Assembly: GCA_963808775.1 (NCBI GenBank)
Contig: CAWEGR010000005.1
Location: 1,131,454-1,195,453 of the forward strand
Direction of reading: 5' to 3'
DNA: 64,000 nucleotides
Origin: JACVRW01 sp963808775
Lineage (GTDB): Bacteria > Actinomycetota > Thermoleophilia > Solirubrobacterales > Thermoleophilaceae
Shown: piece by piece, positions 17,043 to 28,439 of the stretch
How positions within the stretch are numbered: the first letter of the stretch is position 1
How the letters are laid out: every line of letters starts with the position of its first letter
Made by a program: the position numbers and the translations under genes
The notes under the pieces: generated by a model
Told to the model about the DNA's origin: nothing
Databases searched by the model: none
What the model saw: the letters and a program-made list of their open reading frames with translations, nothing else

Positions 17043-18209
17043 GTGATAGTCGAGGCAAGGAGCGAGGAGCGCGAGCGCCTCGTCGCCGACTTCATCCGCC
17101 TGTGCGAGATCCCGAGCCCGTCCGGCCGCGAGCGGGCGATCGCGGATGCCGTGGCGGCCGACCTGCGCGAGCTCGGGCTCGAGGTGGAGGAGGACGCGAG
17201 CGGCGGGGAGACCGGCTCGGACGCGGGCAACCTGCTCGCCCGGATCCCGGGCCCCGAACCGGATGCGCGCGCGATCGTGCTCTGCGCGCACCTCGACACC
17301 GTGCCGCTCGCGGCGCCCGTCGAGGTCGCGCGCGAGGACGGCGTGCTGCGGAACCGCAACGAGGCGATCCTCGGCGCCGACAACAAGGCTGCCGTCGCGA
17401 CCATCCTGGGCGCCGCGCGGCGGCTCGTGCGCGAGGGCTCGCCGCTCGAGGTCGAGCTGCTCTTCACGACCACCGAGGAGCTGGCGCTGCGCGGGGCCAA
17501 GGCGTTCGACGCGTCGCGGCTGCGCGCGGAGCTCGGCTACGTGTTCGACCACGCCTCGCCGATCGGCGAGATCGTGATCGCCTCGCCGACCTACTACAGG
17601 CTGCTGGCGTCCTTCCACGGGCGCGCCGCGCACGCGGGGATCAGGCCGGAGGCCGGCGCCAATGCGATCGCCGCCGCGGCGCGCGCGGTCGCATCCATGA
17701 GCATCGGCCGGATCGACGAGGACACGACCGCCAACGTCGGGAAGATCGAGGGCGGCAGCGCGGCCAACGTGGTTGCCGAGCGCTGCAGCGTCGAGCTCGA
17801 GGCACGCAGCGTCGACGACGCCAAGGCCGGCGAGGCGATCAGCGAGATGGTGGACGCCTGCACCGAGGCCGCGAGCGACGGCGGCTGCGACGTCGACACC
17901 TCGGTCGAGCGCCACTTCCGCGGCTACCGCCTGACGCGTACCTCCGCCCAGGTCCAGATCGCGGCGGCGGCGCTCGAGTCGTGCGGGGTCGAGCCCGTCT
18001 ACATCGCGACCGGCGGCGGCAGCGACGCCAACGCGCTGATCAACCAGGGCCTGCCGGTCGTCAACCTCGCAAACGGCACCGGTGCGAACCACCAGCCGGA
18101 CGAGTGGGTCACGGAGGACGCCCTCGAGCAGATGCTCGACATCACGCTCGCGATCGTGCGCGAGGCCGCCGCGCGGCCCGCCACCGGCGAGGCCGACGAG
18201 GGCGAATGA
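17043..18209 (+). CDS. M20 family (peptidase T-like) metallopeptidase
   Basis: A 388-residue dinuclear zinc peptidase of the M20 family. Metal and catalytic motifs: VLCAHLDTVPLA (His, Asp), ILGADNKAAVATILGAARRL (bridging Asp), LFTTTEELALRGAKAFD (catalytic Glu then Glu), GYVFDHASPIGE (Asp) and a C-terminal GTGANHQPDEWV (His). The dimerisation domain includes GRAAHAGIRPEAGANAI. This pattern is closest to PepT-like tripeptidases. The stop overlaps the NUDIX ATG. Confidence 0.9.
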   Translation: MIVEARSEERERLVADFIRLCEIPSPSGRERAIADAVAADLRELGLEVEEDASGGETGSDAGNLLARIPGPEPDARAIVLCAHLDTVPLAAPVEVAREDGVLRNRNEAILGADNKAAVATILGAARRLVREGSPLEVELLFTTTEELALRGAKAFDASRLRAELGYVFDHASPIGEIVIASPTYYRLLASFHGRAAHAGIRPEAGANAIAAAARAVASMSIGRIDEDTTANVGKIEGGSAANVVAERCSVELEARSVDDAKAGEAISEMVDACTEAASDGGCDVDTSVERHFRGYRLTRTSAQVQIAAAALESCGVEPVYIATGGGSDANALINQGLPVVNLANGTGANHQPDEWVTEDALEQMLDITLAIVREAAARPATGEADEGE

Positions 18210-18739
18210 GCTTCGAGCGGGTGCGCAGCGAGGTGGTCTGGCGGGGCCGGATCGCCACCGTGCGGGTGGACACCGTCCGCTTCGACGACGGCGAGGAGGC
18301 CGAGCGCGAGGTGGTCGAGCATCCGGGTTCCGTCGCCGTGGTCGCTCACGACGGCGAACGGGTCTACCTGGTCAGGCAGCCGCGCGAGCCGGTCGGCGAG
18401 CAGGCGCTGCTCGAGCTGCCGGCGGGCAAGCTCGACGAGGAGGGCGAGGCGCCGCTCGACACGGCCAAGCGCGAACTTGCCGAGGAGATCGGCAAGGGCG
18501 CCGAGACCTGGGAGCACCTGACGAGCGTCTACACCTCGCCGGGCTTCGCCGACGAGACGTGCCACCTGTTCCTGGCCACGGACCTGCGCGACGAGAGCGC
18601 CCAGGCCGAGGAGAACGAGCGCATCGAGATCGTGACCGTCCCGCTCGCAGAGCTGGACGCGACGATCGCCGGCTGCCGCGACGCCAAGACCGTCATCGGG
18701 CTGCTCTGGCTGGTGGGCCGCTTGCAGGTCAAGGGATGA
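18206..18739 (+). CDS. NUDIX hydrolase, ADP-ribose pyrophosphatase type
   Basis: A 177-residue protein with a NUDIX box: LPAGKLDEEGEAPLDTAKRE followed by LAEEIG. The box has one residue more than the strict GX5E spacing, as I recall for actinobacterial ADP-ribose pyrophosphatases. YLVRQPREPVGEQALLELPAG before the box and YTSPGFADETCHLFLA after it also match that subfamily. It lies between the M20 peptidase and xerD, translationally coupled to the former. Confidence 0.9.
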   Translation: MSFERVRSEVVWRGRIATVRVDTVRFDDGEEAEREVVEHPGSVAVVAHDGERVYLVRQPREPVGEQALLELPAGKLDEEGEAPLDTAKRELAEEIGKGAETWEHLTSVYTSPGFADETCHLFLATDLRDESAQAEENERIEIVTVPLAELDATIAGCRDAKTVIGLLWLVGRLQVKG

Positions 18740-18766
18740 CGGCCGGGCGGACGAACCCGTCTCTCG

Positions 18767-19711
18767 ATGGCCACGATTGCGGAGCCCCTGACCGAGCGAC
18801 GGTTCGAGCAGCTGCTGCTCGACTTCATCGCCTACCTCGAGTTCGAGCGCGGCCTGTCGCGCAACACGCTCGAGGCGTACCGGGGCGACCTGCTCCAGTT
18901 CGGGCGCTTTCTCGACTCGCACGCGCTGAACGCGATCGAGGCGGGACCCGGCGACATCTCGGACTTCCTCGACGAGCTGGGCCGCGGCAGCGCAGAGCGG
19001 CGACCGGCGTCCCCGGCCACGATCCACCGCAAGTCCGCCTGCCTGCGCTCCTTCTACCGCCACCTGCGCCGTGACGGGCTGCTCGAGTCGGACCCGACGG
19101 CGAGCCTGAGCGCCCCGCGACGCTCGCGGAAGCTGCCGCAGGTGCTCTCCCGCGGCGAGGTCGACAACCTGCTCGCCCAGCCGCGCGGCACCGGTCCGGC
19201 GGCGCTGCGCGACCGAGCCCTGCTCGAGCTGATGTACGCATGCGGCCTGCGGGCCTCCGAGGCCACCGGGTTGGAGCTCGGCGACGTGGACCTCGAGGAC
19301 CGCGTGCTGCGAGCGCGCGGCAAGGGCTCGAAGGAGCGTGTCGTGCCGATCGGGCAGGCGGCGCTCGGCGCGCTCGACATCTATCTGAAGCGCGGGCGTC
19401 CACTGCTCGTCAAGTCGGGCTCGGAGACGCACGTGTTCGTCAATTTCCGCGGCGTGGGCCTGACGCGCCAGGGCCTCTACAAGATCGTCCGCCGCCACGC
19501 GCTGAGCGCCGGGCTCGCCGACCGCATGAGCCCGCACACCCTGCGCCACACGTTCGCGACCCATCTGCTCGCCGGTGGCTGCGACCTGCGCTCGGTCCAG
19601 GAGATGCTCGGCCACGCCGACGTGTCGACGACCCAGCTCTACACGCACCTCTCGAGCGAGCGGCTGAAGGACGTCTACTTCCGGGCGCACCCGAGGGCCA
19701 CCGTCGCCTGA
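18767..19711 (+). CDS. xerD: Tyrosine recombinase XerD
   Basis: The 314-residue site-specific recombinase resolves chromosome dimers at dif. The N-terminal SAM-like domain has FIAYLEFERGLSRNTLEAYR. The catalytic domain has Arg in MYACGLRASEATGLELGDVD, HTLRHTFATHLLAGG (His, Arg), LGHADVSTTQLYTH (His and the nucleophile Tyr). The length and NUDIX-xerD neighbourhood fit the chromosomal XerD rather than a phage integrase. Confidence 0.93.
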   Translation: MATIAEPLTERRFEQLLLDFIAYLEFERGLSRNTLEAYRGDLLQFGRFLDSHALNAIEAGPGDISDFLDELGRGSAERRPASPATIHRKSACLRSFYRHLRRDGLLESDPTASLSAPRRSRKLPQVLSRGEVDNLLAQPRGTGPAALRDRALLELMYACGLRASEATGLELGDVDLEDRVLRARGKGSKERVVPIGQAALGALDIYLKRGRPLLVKSGSETHVFVNFRGVGLTRQGLYKIVRRHALSAGLADRMSPHTLRHTFATHLLAGGCDLRSVQEMLGHADVSTTQLYTHLSSERLKDVYFRAHPRATVA

Positions 19712-19730
19712 CTGCTAGAACCGGGAGCGC

Positions 19731-20570
19731 ATGCCTGAGCTCCCGGAGGTCGAGACGATCCGCCGCCAGCTCGCGCCCGCGCTCGAGGGGCGCCGGCTCG
19801 AGGGAATCGAGGTGCTCGACGCTCGCTGGTGCGAGCCGGCGCCGCCCGAGGCCCTCGCGGACGCGCTCGATGGCCGCGCGATCGAGCGCACGGGCAGGCG
19901 CGGCAAGTACCTGATTCTGTCCTTCGAGGACGACGTCCACCTCGTCATGCACCTGCGCATGACCGGCAACCTGCTGCTCGTCGGGGCGCGGGACGAGGAG
20001 CCGAAGCACCTGCGCGTGCGCATGCGGCTCGACGGCGGCGAGAACCTCCTGTTCGTGGACGTGCGCCGCTTCGGCACCGGGGACGTCCTGCTCGGCAGCG
20101 ACGCGCTCGCCGAGTACTTCGCCTCGCGGCTCGGCGTCGAGCCGCTCAGCTCGGACTTCACCGCGGAGGCGCTGCACGCGCAGGCTCGCGGCCGAAAGCA
20201 GCCGGTCAAGGCCTTTCTCCTCAACCAGGAGCGGATCGCGGGGGTCGGCAACATCTATGCGGACGAGGCGCTCTTCCGCGCGCGCATCCACCCGCTCCGA
20301 CCGGTGGGGACGCTGCGGCGCCCGCAGATCGTGGCGCTGCGCGACGCCGTGGTGGAGTCGCTCGAGCTCGGGATCGACTCGAAGGGCGCCTCGATCGACG
20401 ACTACCGCCACGTGGACGGCGCGCGCGGAAGCTTCCAGGACCGCTTCCTCGTGCACCTCCGGGAGGGCAGGCCCTGCGTGCGCTGCGGAGCGACGATCCA
20501 GAAGCTCAGGGCCGCCGGGCGCGGCACGTACGTCTGCCCGCGCTGCCAGCGCCGGCCGCGGCCGGGCTGA
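19731..20570 (+). CDS. mutM: Formamidopyrimidine-DNA glycosylase
   Basis: The 279-residue Fpg removes 8-oxoguanine and cleaves the abasic site. It starts MPELPEVETIRRQLAPAL, with the catalytic Pro2 and Glu3. ERTGRRGKYLIL holds the conserved Lys region and RVRMRLDGGENLLFVDVRRF is typical; FLLNQERIAGVGNIYADEAL is the H2TH region. The C-terminal zinc finger is PCVRCGATIQKL then TYVCPRCQRRP. Confidence 0.95.
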   Translation: MPELPEVETIRRQLAPALEGRRLEGIEVLDARWCEPAPPEALADALDGRAIERTGRRGKYLILSFEDDVHLVMHLRMTGNLLLVGARDEEPKHLRVRMRLDGGENLLFVDVRRFGTGDVLLGSDALAEYFASRLGVEPLSSDFTAEALHAQARGRKQPVKAFLLNQERIAGVGNIYADEALFRARIHPLRPVGTLRRPQIVALRDAVVESLELGIDSKGASIDDYRHVDGARGSFQDRFLVHLREGRPCVRCGATIQKLRAAGRGTYVCPRCQRRPRPG

Positions 20571-20582
20571 GCGCGGCGGCGC

Positions 20583-20846
20583 TCAGGCGGCGAGCAGCTC
20601 GTCGAGGCCGCCGGCGCGGTCGGCCTCGAGCAGCTCGCGAAAGCCGCCGATCGCCCGCCTTCCCACCACGATCTGGGGGAACGTCATCTGGCCGGTCAGC
20701 TCGACGAGCTCGGCGCGGCCGACGGGATCCTTGGCGAGATTGACCTCGACATAGGCCACGCCGCGCGCGGTCAGGAGCGCCTTCGCCTGGCGGCAGAAAC
20801 CGCACGGCTCAGTGGTGTAGAGCACGACCCCGTTCTCGTCCGACAT
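20583..20846 (-). CDS. Glutaredoxin
   Basis: An 87-residue glutaredoxin-fold protein with YTTEPCGFCRQAKALL (CxxC redox pair), GQMTFPQIVVGRRAIGGFRE (cis-Pro and the GG-F element) and a C-terminal helix. CGFC and the FPQI element place it nearest the mycoredoxin/NrdH-like group. The ATG at 20846 is preferred over the one nine bases upstream; it is divergent from recO, 19 bases away. Confidence 0.88.
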   Translation of the reverse strand: MSDENGVVLYTTEPCGFCRQAKALLTARGVAYVEVNLAKDPVGRAELVELTGQMTFPQIVVGRRAIGGFRELLEADRAGGLDELLAA

Positions 20847-20865
20847 CCGCTTCACAGTCTATGTA

Positions 20866-21582
20866 GTGCCTCGTTCGTTCAAGACGGAAGCAATCGTGCT
20901 GCGCTCGATCCGCTACGGCGAGGCGGACCGGGTTCTGCACCTCTATACGGACGGCCACGGGCGGCTCGGGGCCGTCGCCAAGGGGGTGCGGCGCGTGAAG
21001 TCGCGCATGGGTGGGCGGCTCGAGCCGCTCACGCGCGTGCGGCTCGTGCTGCACCAGGGCCGCGGCGAGCTCTGCACGATCAGCCAGGCCGACACCGTGA
21101 ACGCCCATCCGGCCCTGCGCGAGCGCCGCGAGTCGCTCGAGCGGGCCACGCAGGCGTGCGAGGCGGTGCTGCGGCTGCTCGACTCGAGCGATCCGAACAC
21201 CGCCGCCTACAACCTGCTCTGCAACGAGCTCGCCGTGCTCGACGCGGAGCCGGCGCGGGCCTGCCGCTCGCAGGCGCTCGCCTTCCGCATCAAGCTGCTG
21301 CTGGCCGCCGGGTTCGCGCCCGAGCTCGCGTCGTGCGCGTCGTGCGGCGAGACGGAGCACCTGGGCGCGTTCTCACCGAGCCACGGCGGGGTGGTCTGCG
21401 GCGGCTGCGAGGCGGGAGCGTTCCCGCTCGGCGAGGAGGCGCACGGATTCCTCGTGGAGGCCCTCGGGCGGCCGCTCACGGACTTCCCGGACGCGTCCGA
21501 GCGCGCCCTGGCGCAGGCGGACAGAGCGCTGGCGGAGACCCTCGAGTACCACGCGCACGTCCGGTTGCGACGGGTTGCGTAG
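20866..21582 (+). CDS. recO: DNA repair protein RecO
   Basis: The 238-residue RecO loads RecA with RecR. It has an N-terminal OB fold (FKTEAIVLRSIRYGEADRVL, GRLGAVAKGVRRVKSRMGGR), a helical middle, and a zinc-binding segment LASCASCGETEHL with VVCGGCEAGA (four Cys). GTG start. Confidence 0.93.
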   Translation: MPRSFKTEAIVLRSIRYGEADRVLHLYTDGHGRLGAVAKGVRRVKSRMGGRLEPLTRVRLVLHQGRGELCTISQADTVNAHPALRERRESLERATQACEAVLRLLDSSDPNTAAYNLLCNELAVLDAEPARACRSQALAFRIKLLLAAGFAPELASCASCGETEHLGAFSPSHGGVVCGGCEAGAFPLGEEAHGFLVEALGRPLTDFPDASERALAQADRALAETLEYHAHVRLRRVA

Positions 21583-21615
21583 CCGCGCCCTCGACGGGGC
21601 CGTAGAGTCCGCGTG

Positions 21616-24253
21616 ATGGCCACCGCTGCTGCCACGAAGCTCGTCTACGACTTCGCCGAGGGCTCGAAGGAAATGCGCGACCTGCTCGGCGGCAAGGGCG
21701 CGAACGTCGCCGAGATGACGCGCGTGCTCGGCGCGGAGCGGGTTCCCGCCGGGTTCACGATCACAACCGAGGCGTGCGTCGCGTACATGCTGGCCGGCGG
21801 CGAGTTCCCCGAGGGGCTCGACGAGCAGACCGGCGAGGCGCTCGGACGGCTCGAGGGGCTCGCCGGCAAGCGGCTTGGGGACGCGAGCGATCCGCTGCTC
21901 GTGTCCGTGCGCAGCGGAGCGCGCGAGTCGATGCCGGGGATGCTCGACACCGTCCTCAACCTGGGCCTGAACGACGAGTCCGTCGAGGGCATCGCACGCG
22001 CGACCTCGAACGATCGCTTCGCCTGGGACTCCTACCGGCGCTTCACCCAGATGTTCGGCAACGTCTGCCGGGGCATCGCCGGCGACCGCTACGAGGAGCT
22101 GATCGAGGCGCGCAAGCGCGAGGCGGGAGTCGAGGACGACACGGAGCTTTCCACCGGCGACCTGCGGGCGTTGACCGAGAGCTTCATGGAGCTGTTCGAG
22201 TCGGAGACGGGCGAGCCGTTCCCACAGGACCCGCGGGAGCAGCTGCGCCAGGCCATTCGCGCGGTGTTCGACTCCTGGAGCGGCGCGCGGGCGATCGAGT
22301 ACCGCCGCATCAACCAGATCCCGGACGAGTGGGGCACGGCGGTCAACGTGCAGCAGATGGTGTTCGGGAACAACGGAGACGGCTCGTGTTCGGGTGTCGC
22401 CTTCTCACGCGACGAGCTGACCGGCGCCCCTGACCCCTCAGGCGACTTCCTCGTGAACGCGCAGGGCGAGGATGTGGTCTCGGGGGTGCGCACGCCCCGC
22501 GACATCGCGGAGATGGGGGAGCTGATGCCGGAGGCGCACGCGCAGCTCCTGGAGATCCTGCGGACGCTCGAGCGCCACTACGGGGACATGCAGGACACCG
22601 AGTTCACCGTCGAGGACGGCCGGCTCTACATGCTGCAGACGCGCAGCGCGAAGCGCCCCGCGCAGGCGGCCGTGCGCTTCGCCGTCGACGCCGTCGGGGA
22701 GGGGCTGCTCGATCGCTCGGCCGCCCTGCTGACGATCGAGGCGGACAAGCTCGACGCGCTGCTCCACCCGACCTTCGCGAGCGGCGACTTCGAGACGCTG
22801 ACCACGGGCATCGCGGCGTCGCCCGGAGCCGCGAAGGGCGAGGTGGTGTTCAGCGCCGAGGACGCCGTCGAGGCCTCCCACGAGGGGCGCCACGTCATCC
22901 TCGTGCGCCCGTTCACGGAGGCCGATGACATCGCCGGCTTCCACGTGGCCCAGGGGGTGCGTCACGAGCCAGGGCGGCAAGGCGAGCCATGCCGCCCTCG
23001 TGGCGCGCGGCATGGGCCTGCCCTGCGTGGCCGGCGCCGGTGAGCTGCACATCGACCTGCAGGCGAGGGAGATCCACGTGGGCGACACGGTCGTGCGCGA
23101 GGGCGACCGCATCGCCATCAACGGCTCGACCGGCGCCGTCACCGCGAGCGACGTCCCGCTCGTCGAGCCCGAGATGAGCCACGAGTTCGAGACCGTGCTC
23201 GCCTGGGCGGACGAGCTGCGCTCGCTCGGCGTGCGCGCGAACGCCGACAACGCGGAGGACGCCCGCAAGGCGCGCGAGTTCGGCGCCGAGGGGATCGGCC
23301 TCTGCCGCTCCGAGCACATCTTCCTCGGCACGGAGAACCAGGCCGTGATGCAGGCGATGATCATGGCCGAGACCGACGAGGAGCGCGAGGAGACGCTCGA
23401 GCGGCTGCTCGCCCTCCAGCAGGAGCACTTCGAGCGGCTGTTCGAGGCGATGGACGACCTGCCCACGACGGTCCGGCTGCTCGACCCGCCGCTGCACGAG
23501 TTCATCCCGAATGCGGAGGAGCTGACGAAGGAGGTCGAGCGCGCCGAGAGCGAGGAGCGCAGGGCGGAGCTCCAGGCGACCCTCGACCGCGTCCACGAGC
23601 TGACGGAGACGAACCCGATGCTCGGCACGCGCGGGATCCGGCTCGCGATCCTGCACCCCGAGATCTACACGATGCAGGTGCGGGCGATCGTGCGCGCCGC
23701 GCGGGCACTCGAGCATCGCCCGAAGGTCGAGATCATGATTCCGCTCGTGGCCTACGAGCACGAGATCGAGCTGATGCGCGAGCTCGTCGACCGCATCATC
23801 GAGGAGGAGGGAGGGGGCCCGCTCCACCTCGCGATCGGGACGATGATCGAGCTGCCGCGCGCCTGCTTCGTGGCGGACCGGATCGCGAGCCAGGCGGACT
23901 TCTTCTCGTTCGGCACGAACGACCTGACGCAGACCGCCCTCGGCTTCTCGCGCGACGACGTGGGCGGCGCGATGCTGCGGCGCTACATGGACCTCCGCAT
24001 CGTCGACCGCTCGCCGTTCGAGACGATCGACGGCCCCGGAGTCGGGTGGCTCGTGCGACTCGCGGCCTGGACGGGCCGCGAGGCGAAGCCCGGCCTCAAG
24101 CTCGGCATCTGCGGCGAGCACGGCGGCGACCCGGACTCGATCGCCTTCTTCGACATGGCCGGGCTCGACTACGTGAGCTGCTCGCCCTACCGGTTGCCGA
24201 TCGCCCGCGTGGCCGCCGCCCAGAGCGCCATCAGGGCGTCCTCGAGCCCCTGA
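21616..24253 (+). CDS. ppdK: Pyruvate phosphate dikinase, frameshifted
   Basis: About 878 residues, the normal length, interconverting pyruvate/ATP/Pi and PEP/AMP/PPi. The N-terminal ATP-grasp domain starts KLVYDFAEGSKEMRDLLGGK and has DPLLVSVRSGARESMPGMLD. The swivelling domain carries the phospho-His in TSQGGKASHAALVARGMGLP. The C-terminal TIM barrel has NPMLGTRGIRLAI, FSFGTNDLTQTALGFSRDD and LGICGEHGGDPDS (catalytic Cys). The frame changes near 22960 in a run of five Gs, where four would read AQGCVTSQGGKAS. ATG at 21616 is preferred over the adjacent GTG. A reversible entry to PEP suits a gluconeogenic life. Confidence 0.93.
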
Positions 24254-24273
24254 TCGTCGAAGCCGGCCGCGGC

Positions 24274-24540
24274 ATGCAGGCCGTAGCCGTCGAACAGCGC
24301 GACGACGGGCAGGGCGACGAGCTGGAGAGCGCGGTGATCTTCGCGCCCACCTTCATCCGCGGCGTCTTCCCGCAGAACCGGGGCGACGAGATCCCGGAGT
24401 CGGAGAAGCTGCGCATCGGGCTGCTCGCCCGGATCGAGCCGGGCAGGACGGTTCCGATCACCGTCTCCTGGCGCCAGCACGGCAAGCGGGCGGCGCTCGT
24501 CGACTACGGCACGGGATCGCTGCCGCTGGCGAAGCGCTGA
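24274..24540 (+). CDS. Small hypothetical protein after ppdK
   Basis: An 88-residue protein with consistently GC-rich third codon positions. The recognisable core is ESAVIFAPTFIRGVFPQNRG, with RIGLLARIEPGRTVPITVSW and GKRAALVDYGTGSLPLAKR at the C-terminus. I do not recognise a family. The frame is open further upstream into ppdK, so the start is uncertain; a start before the ppdK stop is possible. An antisense frame over 24187-24480 is less convincing. Confidence 0.5.
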   Translation: MQAVAVEQRDDGQGDELESAVIFAPTFIRGVFPQNRGDEIPESEKLRIGLLARIEPGRTVPITVSWRQHGKRAALVDYGTGSLPLAKR

Positions 24541-24567
24541 GCGCGGGCTGACAGAATCGAGGGCCGC

Positions 24568-25512
24568 ATGCCCTCGGCCCTGTCGCTACTCGCAACCCCG
24601 TCGTATCCGGCGCTGCGCGAGGTCGAGGAGCCGGACTCCGCTCACCGCAACCCCTTCCAGCGCGATCGCGACCGGATCGTGCACTCGAAGGCGTTCCGGC
24701 GCCTCAAGCACAAGACCCAGGTCTTCGTCGCGCCCGAGGGCGACCACTACCGCACCCGCCTGACGCACACGCTCGAGGCCAGCGGCATCGCGCGCAACGT
24801 GGCGCGGGCGCTCGGCCTGAACGAGGACCTGACCGAGGCGATCTCGCTCGGGCACGACCTCGGTCACGCTCCCTTCGGCCACATCGGCGAGGAGGTGCTT
24901 GACGCGTGCGCGCGAGAGCGCTGGGGGAGCGGATTCCGCCACAACGAGCATTCACTACGTGTGGTGGACAAGATCGAGCGGCTCAACCTGACGGAGCAGG
25001 TGCGCGACGGGATCCTGCGCCATACGGGCGGCCACCGGCCGGCGTCGCTCGAGGGCCGCATAGTCAAGGTCGTCGACCGCATCGCCTACATCAACCACGA
25101 CATCGACGACGCCGTGCGCGCCGGGGTGCTCGGCTACGGCGATCTTCCGCAGGCGGAGATCGACCTGCTGGGGCGCACCGGCAGCGAGCGCATCGAGACG
25201 CTCGTGGTCGACCTGCTCGCGCGCTCGGAGGAGGCCGGCGACATCGTGCAGGGCGAGCAGGTGGGGGAGGCGATGCTGCGCCTTCGGGCCTTCATGTTCG
25301 AGCGCGTCTACCTCGGGCCGACCGCGCAGGCGGAGAAGCCGCGCGTCGAGCGCATGCTGCACGCGCTGTTCGCGCATTACGCGGACAATCCGCCACCGCC
25401 GGCGGTCGAGGGCGCGTCAGATCAGGAGCGCGTGATCGACTGGCTTGCAGGGATGACCGACCGCTTCGCCATCCGCGTGTTCTCGGACCTGTCCGTGCCG
25501 CAGGGGTTCTGA
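24568..25512 (+). CDS. dgt: dGTPase-like deoxynucleotide triphosphohydrolase
   Basis: A 314-residue HD-domain protein. Metal ligands are visible in HYRTRLTHTLEASGIARNVA and the HD pair in SLGHDLGHAPFGHIGEE, with a further Asp in VDRIAYINHDIDDAVR. The short length without a Dgt insertion is typical of the actinobacterial dgt that precedes dnaG. It hydrolyses dNTPs to nucleoside and triphosphate. It lies four bases upstream of dnaG. Confidence 0.92.
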   Translation: MPSALSLLATPSYPALREVEEPDSAHRNPFQRDRDRIVHSKAFRRLKHKTQVFVAPEGDHYRTRLTHTLEASGIARNVARALGLNEDLTEAISLGHDLGHAPFGHIGEEVLDACARERWGSGFRHNEHSLRVVDKIERLNLTEQVRDGILRHTGGHRPASLEGRIVKVVDRIAYINHDIDDAVRAGVLGYGDLPQAEIDLLGRTGSERIETLVVDLLARSEEAGDIVQGEQVGEAMLRLRAFMFERVYLGPTAQAEKPRVERMLHALFAHYADNPPPPAVEGASDQERVIDWLAGMTDRFAIRVFSDLSVPQGF

Positions 25513-25516
25513 GCGC

Positions 25517-27305
25517 GTGGCGCTCTATACGAGGGACTCGATCGAGCGGCTGCGCGACGCGGTCGACATGGAGGATCTCGTCGGCACGAAGACCGACCTG
25601 CGCCGGGTGGGCACGAGGCTCACCGGCCTGTGCCCGTTCCACGAGGAGCGCACGCCGTCGTTCTCCGTGAACGCGGCCGACAAGCTCTTCTACTGCTTCG
25701 GCTGCCAGGCGAAGGGCGATGCGATCGGCTTCGTCGAGCAGACCGAGGGGCTCGACTTCCGCGAGGCGGTCGACTTCCTCGCCGACCGCTACGGGGTCGA
25801 GCTCGAGCTCGAGAACGAGGATCCGCGTGCCGAGGCGCGCCGGCGCCGCCGTGAGCGCCTGCTCGCGCTGCTCGAGCGCGCCACGGGCTTCTACGCCACG
25901 TACCTGTGGGAGTCGGAGGAGGCCGCGGCGGCGCGCACCTACCTTGCGGGGCGCGGTCTAGCGGAGGAGACGCTCCGGGCCTATCGGGTCGGGTACTCGC
26001 CGAGCGCCTGGGACCGCATGCTGCTGGGGGCGCGGCGCGGGGGCTTCACGGAGGAGGAGCTCGTGGCGGCGGGACTCGCGCAGAAGGGCCGCTCGGGCTC
26101 GGGGCTCTTCGACCGCTTCCGCGGGCGCATCATGTTCCCGCTCGCCGACGGCCGCGGGCGCGTCCTTGGCTTCGGCGCCCGCCAGATGGGGGAGGGGCGC
26201 GGCCCGAAGTACCTCAACACGAGCGAGAACGAGGTCTTCCACAAGGGCCGCTACCTGTTCGGGCTCGACGTCGGCAGGGCGGCCGCGGCGAAGACCGGTC
26301 GGATCGTGCTCGTCGAGGGTTACACCGACGTGCTCGCCCTCCACCAGGCCGGGATCGCGGAGACCGCGGCCATCATGGGCACCGCGCTGACGCGGGAGCA
26401 GCTCGCCGAGGCGGGCCGCGCCGCACCGCGCCTGATCCTGGCGCTCGACGCCGACCGCGCGGGCCAGGAGGCGATGCTGCGCGCGTCGCGGCTCGCCAAG
26501 GAGCGCTCGCTCGAGCTGCGCGTGGTCGAGATGCCGGACGGGACGGACCCGGCGGAGCTCGTCGCCGAGGAGGGGGTGGAGGCGTTCGCGAAGCGCGTCG
26601 AGCGCGCCACCACGGTCCCTGAGTTTCAGGTGCGGCGCGTACTTGCCGATGCAGATACAGGGACCCCTGAGGGCCGTGACCGGGCCCTGCTGGAGGCACA
26701 GACCTTGATCCTTGCCGTACCTGAACGAACCGCCACACGCGATGAGCTCGTCCGCGAAGTCGCGGACCGTCTCGACGTTCCCGTGGACTACGTGACCTCG
26801 GCTCGCCCCGCGCCCGTGCGCGAGCCCGTCCCGGCGCCCGACCCGGTCGCCGGCGACCCTGGCCCCGAGGTGCCCGCCTCCGCGCGCACCCCCGGCGAGG
26901 CCACCCTCGGCGTCGAGCGTGAGTTCCTGACCCGTTGCCTCGCGAGCGGCGAGCTGGGGCGCGACTTCCTCGCCCGCCTGTCGGACGACCACCTGTCGTC
27001 GCCCGACGAGCGTCGCGGCGCGGGCGCACCTGATCCAATCCTTCGACGATCCGCTCGCCGGCCTGCCAGACGACGACCCGGCGCTCGGCGCGCTCGTGAA
27101 CGCCGTCGTGATGGCCGCGCACGAGCAGCCGCCGTCGAGCGAAGCGGTGCTGCGCATGAGCTTTCTGCAGCTCGAGCAGCGCCGCATCGCGCGAGAACTG
27201 CGCGGCGGCGCGCAGGAGTCGGACACCAGTCGCAGAACCGAGCTTGCGGCCGCTCTCCAGCAGGTGCGGAGAGAACTCGACCAAATGATGGGTCAGACCG
27301 CGTGA
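25517..27305 (+). CDS. dnaG: DNA primase DnaG, frameshifted
   Basis: About 595 residues after joining two frames. The CHC2 zinc finger is LCPFHEERTPSFSV then KLFYCFGCQAKGDA; the TOPRIM core has RIVLVEGYTDVLALHQAG (catalytic Glu) and RLILALDADRAGQEAMLRAS (DxD). The C-terminal helicase-binding part lies in the second frame (ARAHLIQSFDDPLAGLP to QVRRELDQMMGQTA). The frame changes near 27000, where CCC should be CC to give LSSPTSVAARAHL. Without that correction dnaG reads straight into rpoD as a false 934-residue fusion. GTG start. Confidence 0.93.
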
Positions 27306-27325
27306 ATGGGGTAGCTTCCTCAAAT

Positions 27326-28321
<996 letters not shown>

Positions 28322-28356
28322 GCACCGCTATCCTCGCCTTCGCCGTCGAAAGGCGA

Positions 28357-28429
<73 letters not shown>

Positions 28430-28439
28430 CTGACGGGCA

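Noticed and set aside
18767..19711. Phage or island integrase
   Set aside because: Length, N-terminus and the NUDIX neighbourhood fit chromosomal XerD; no attachment repeat or phage gene is near.
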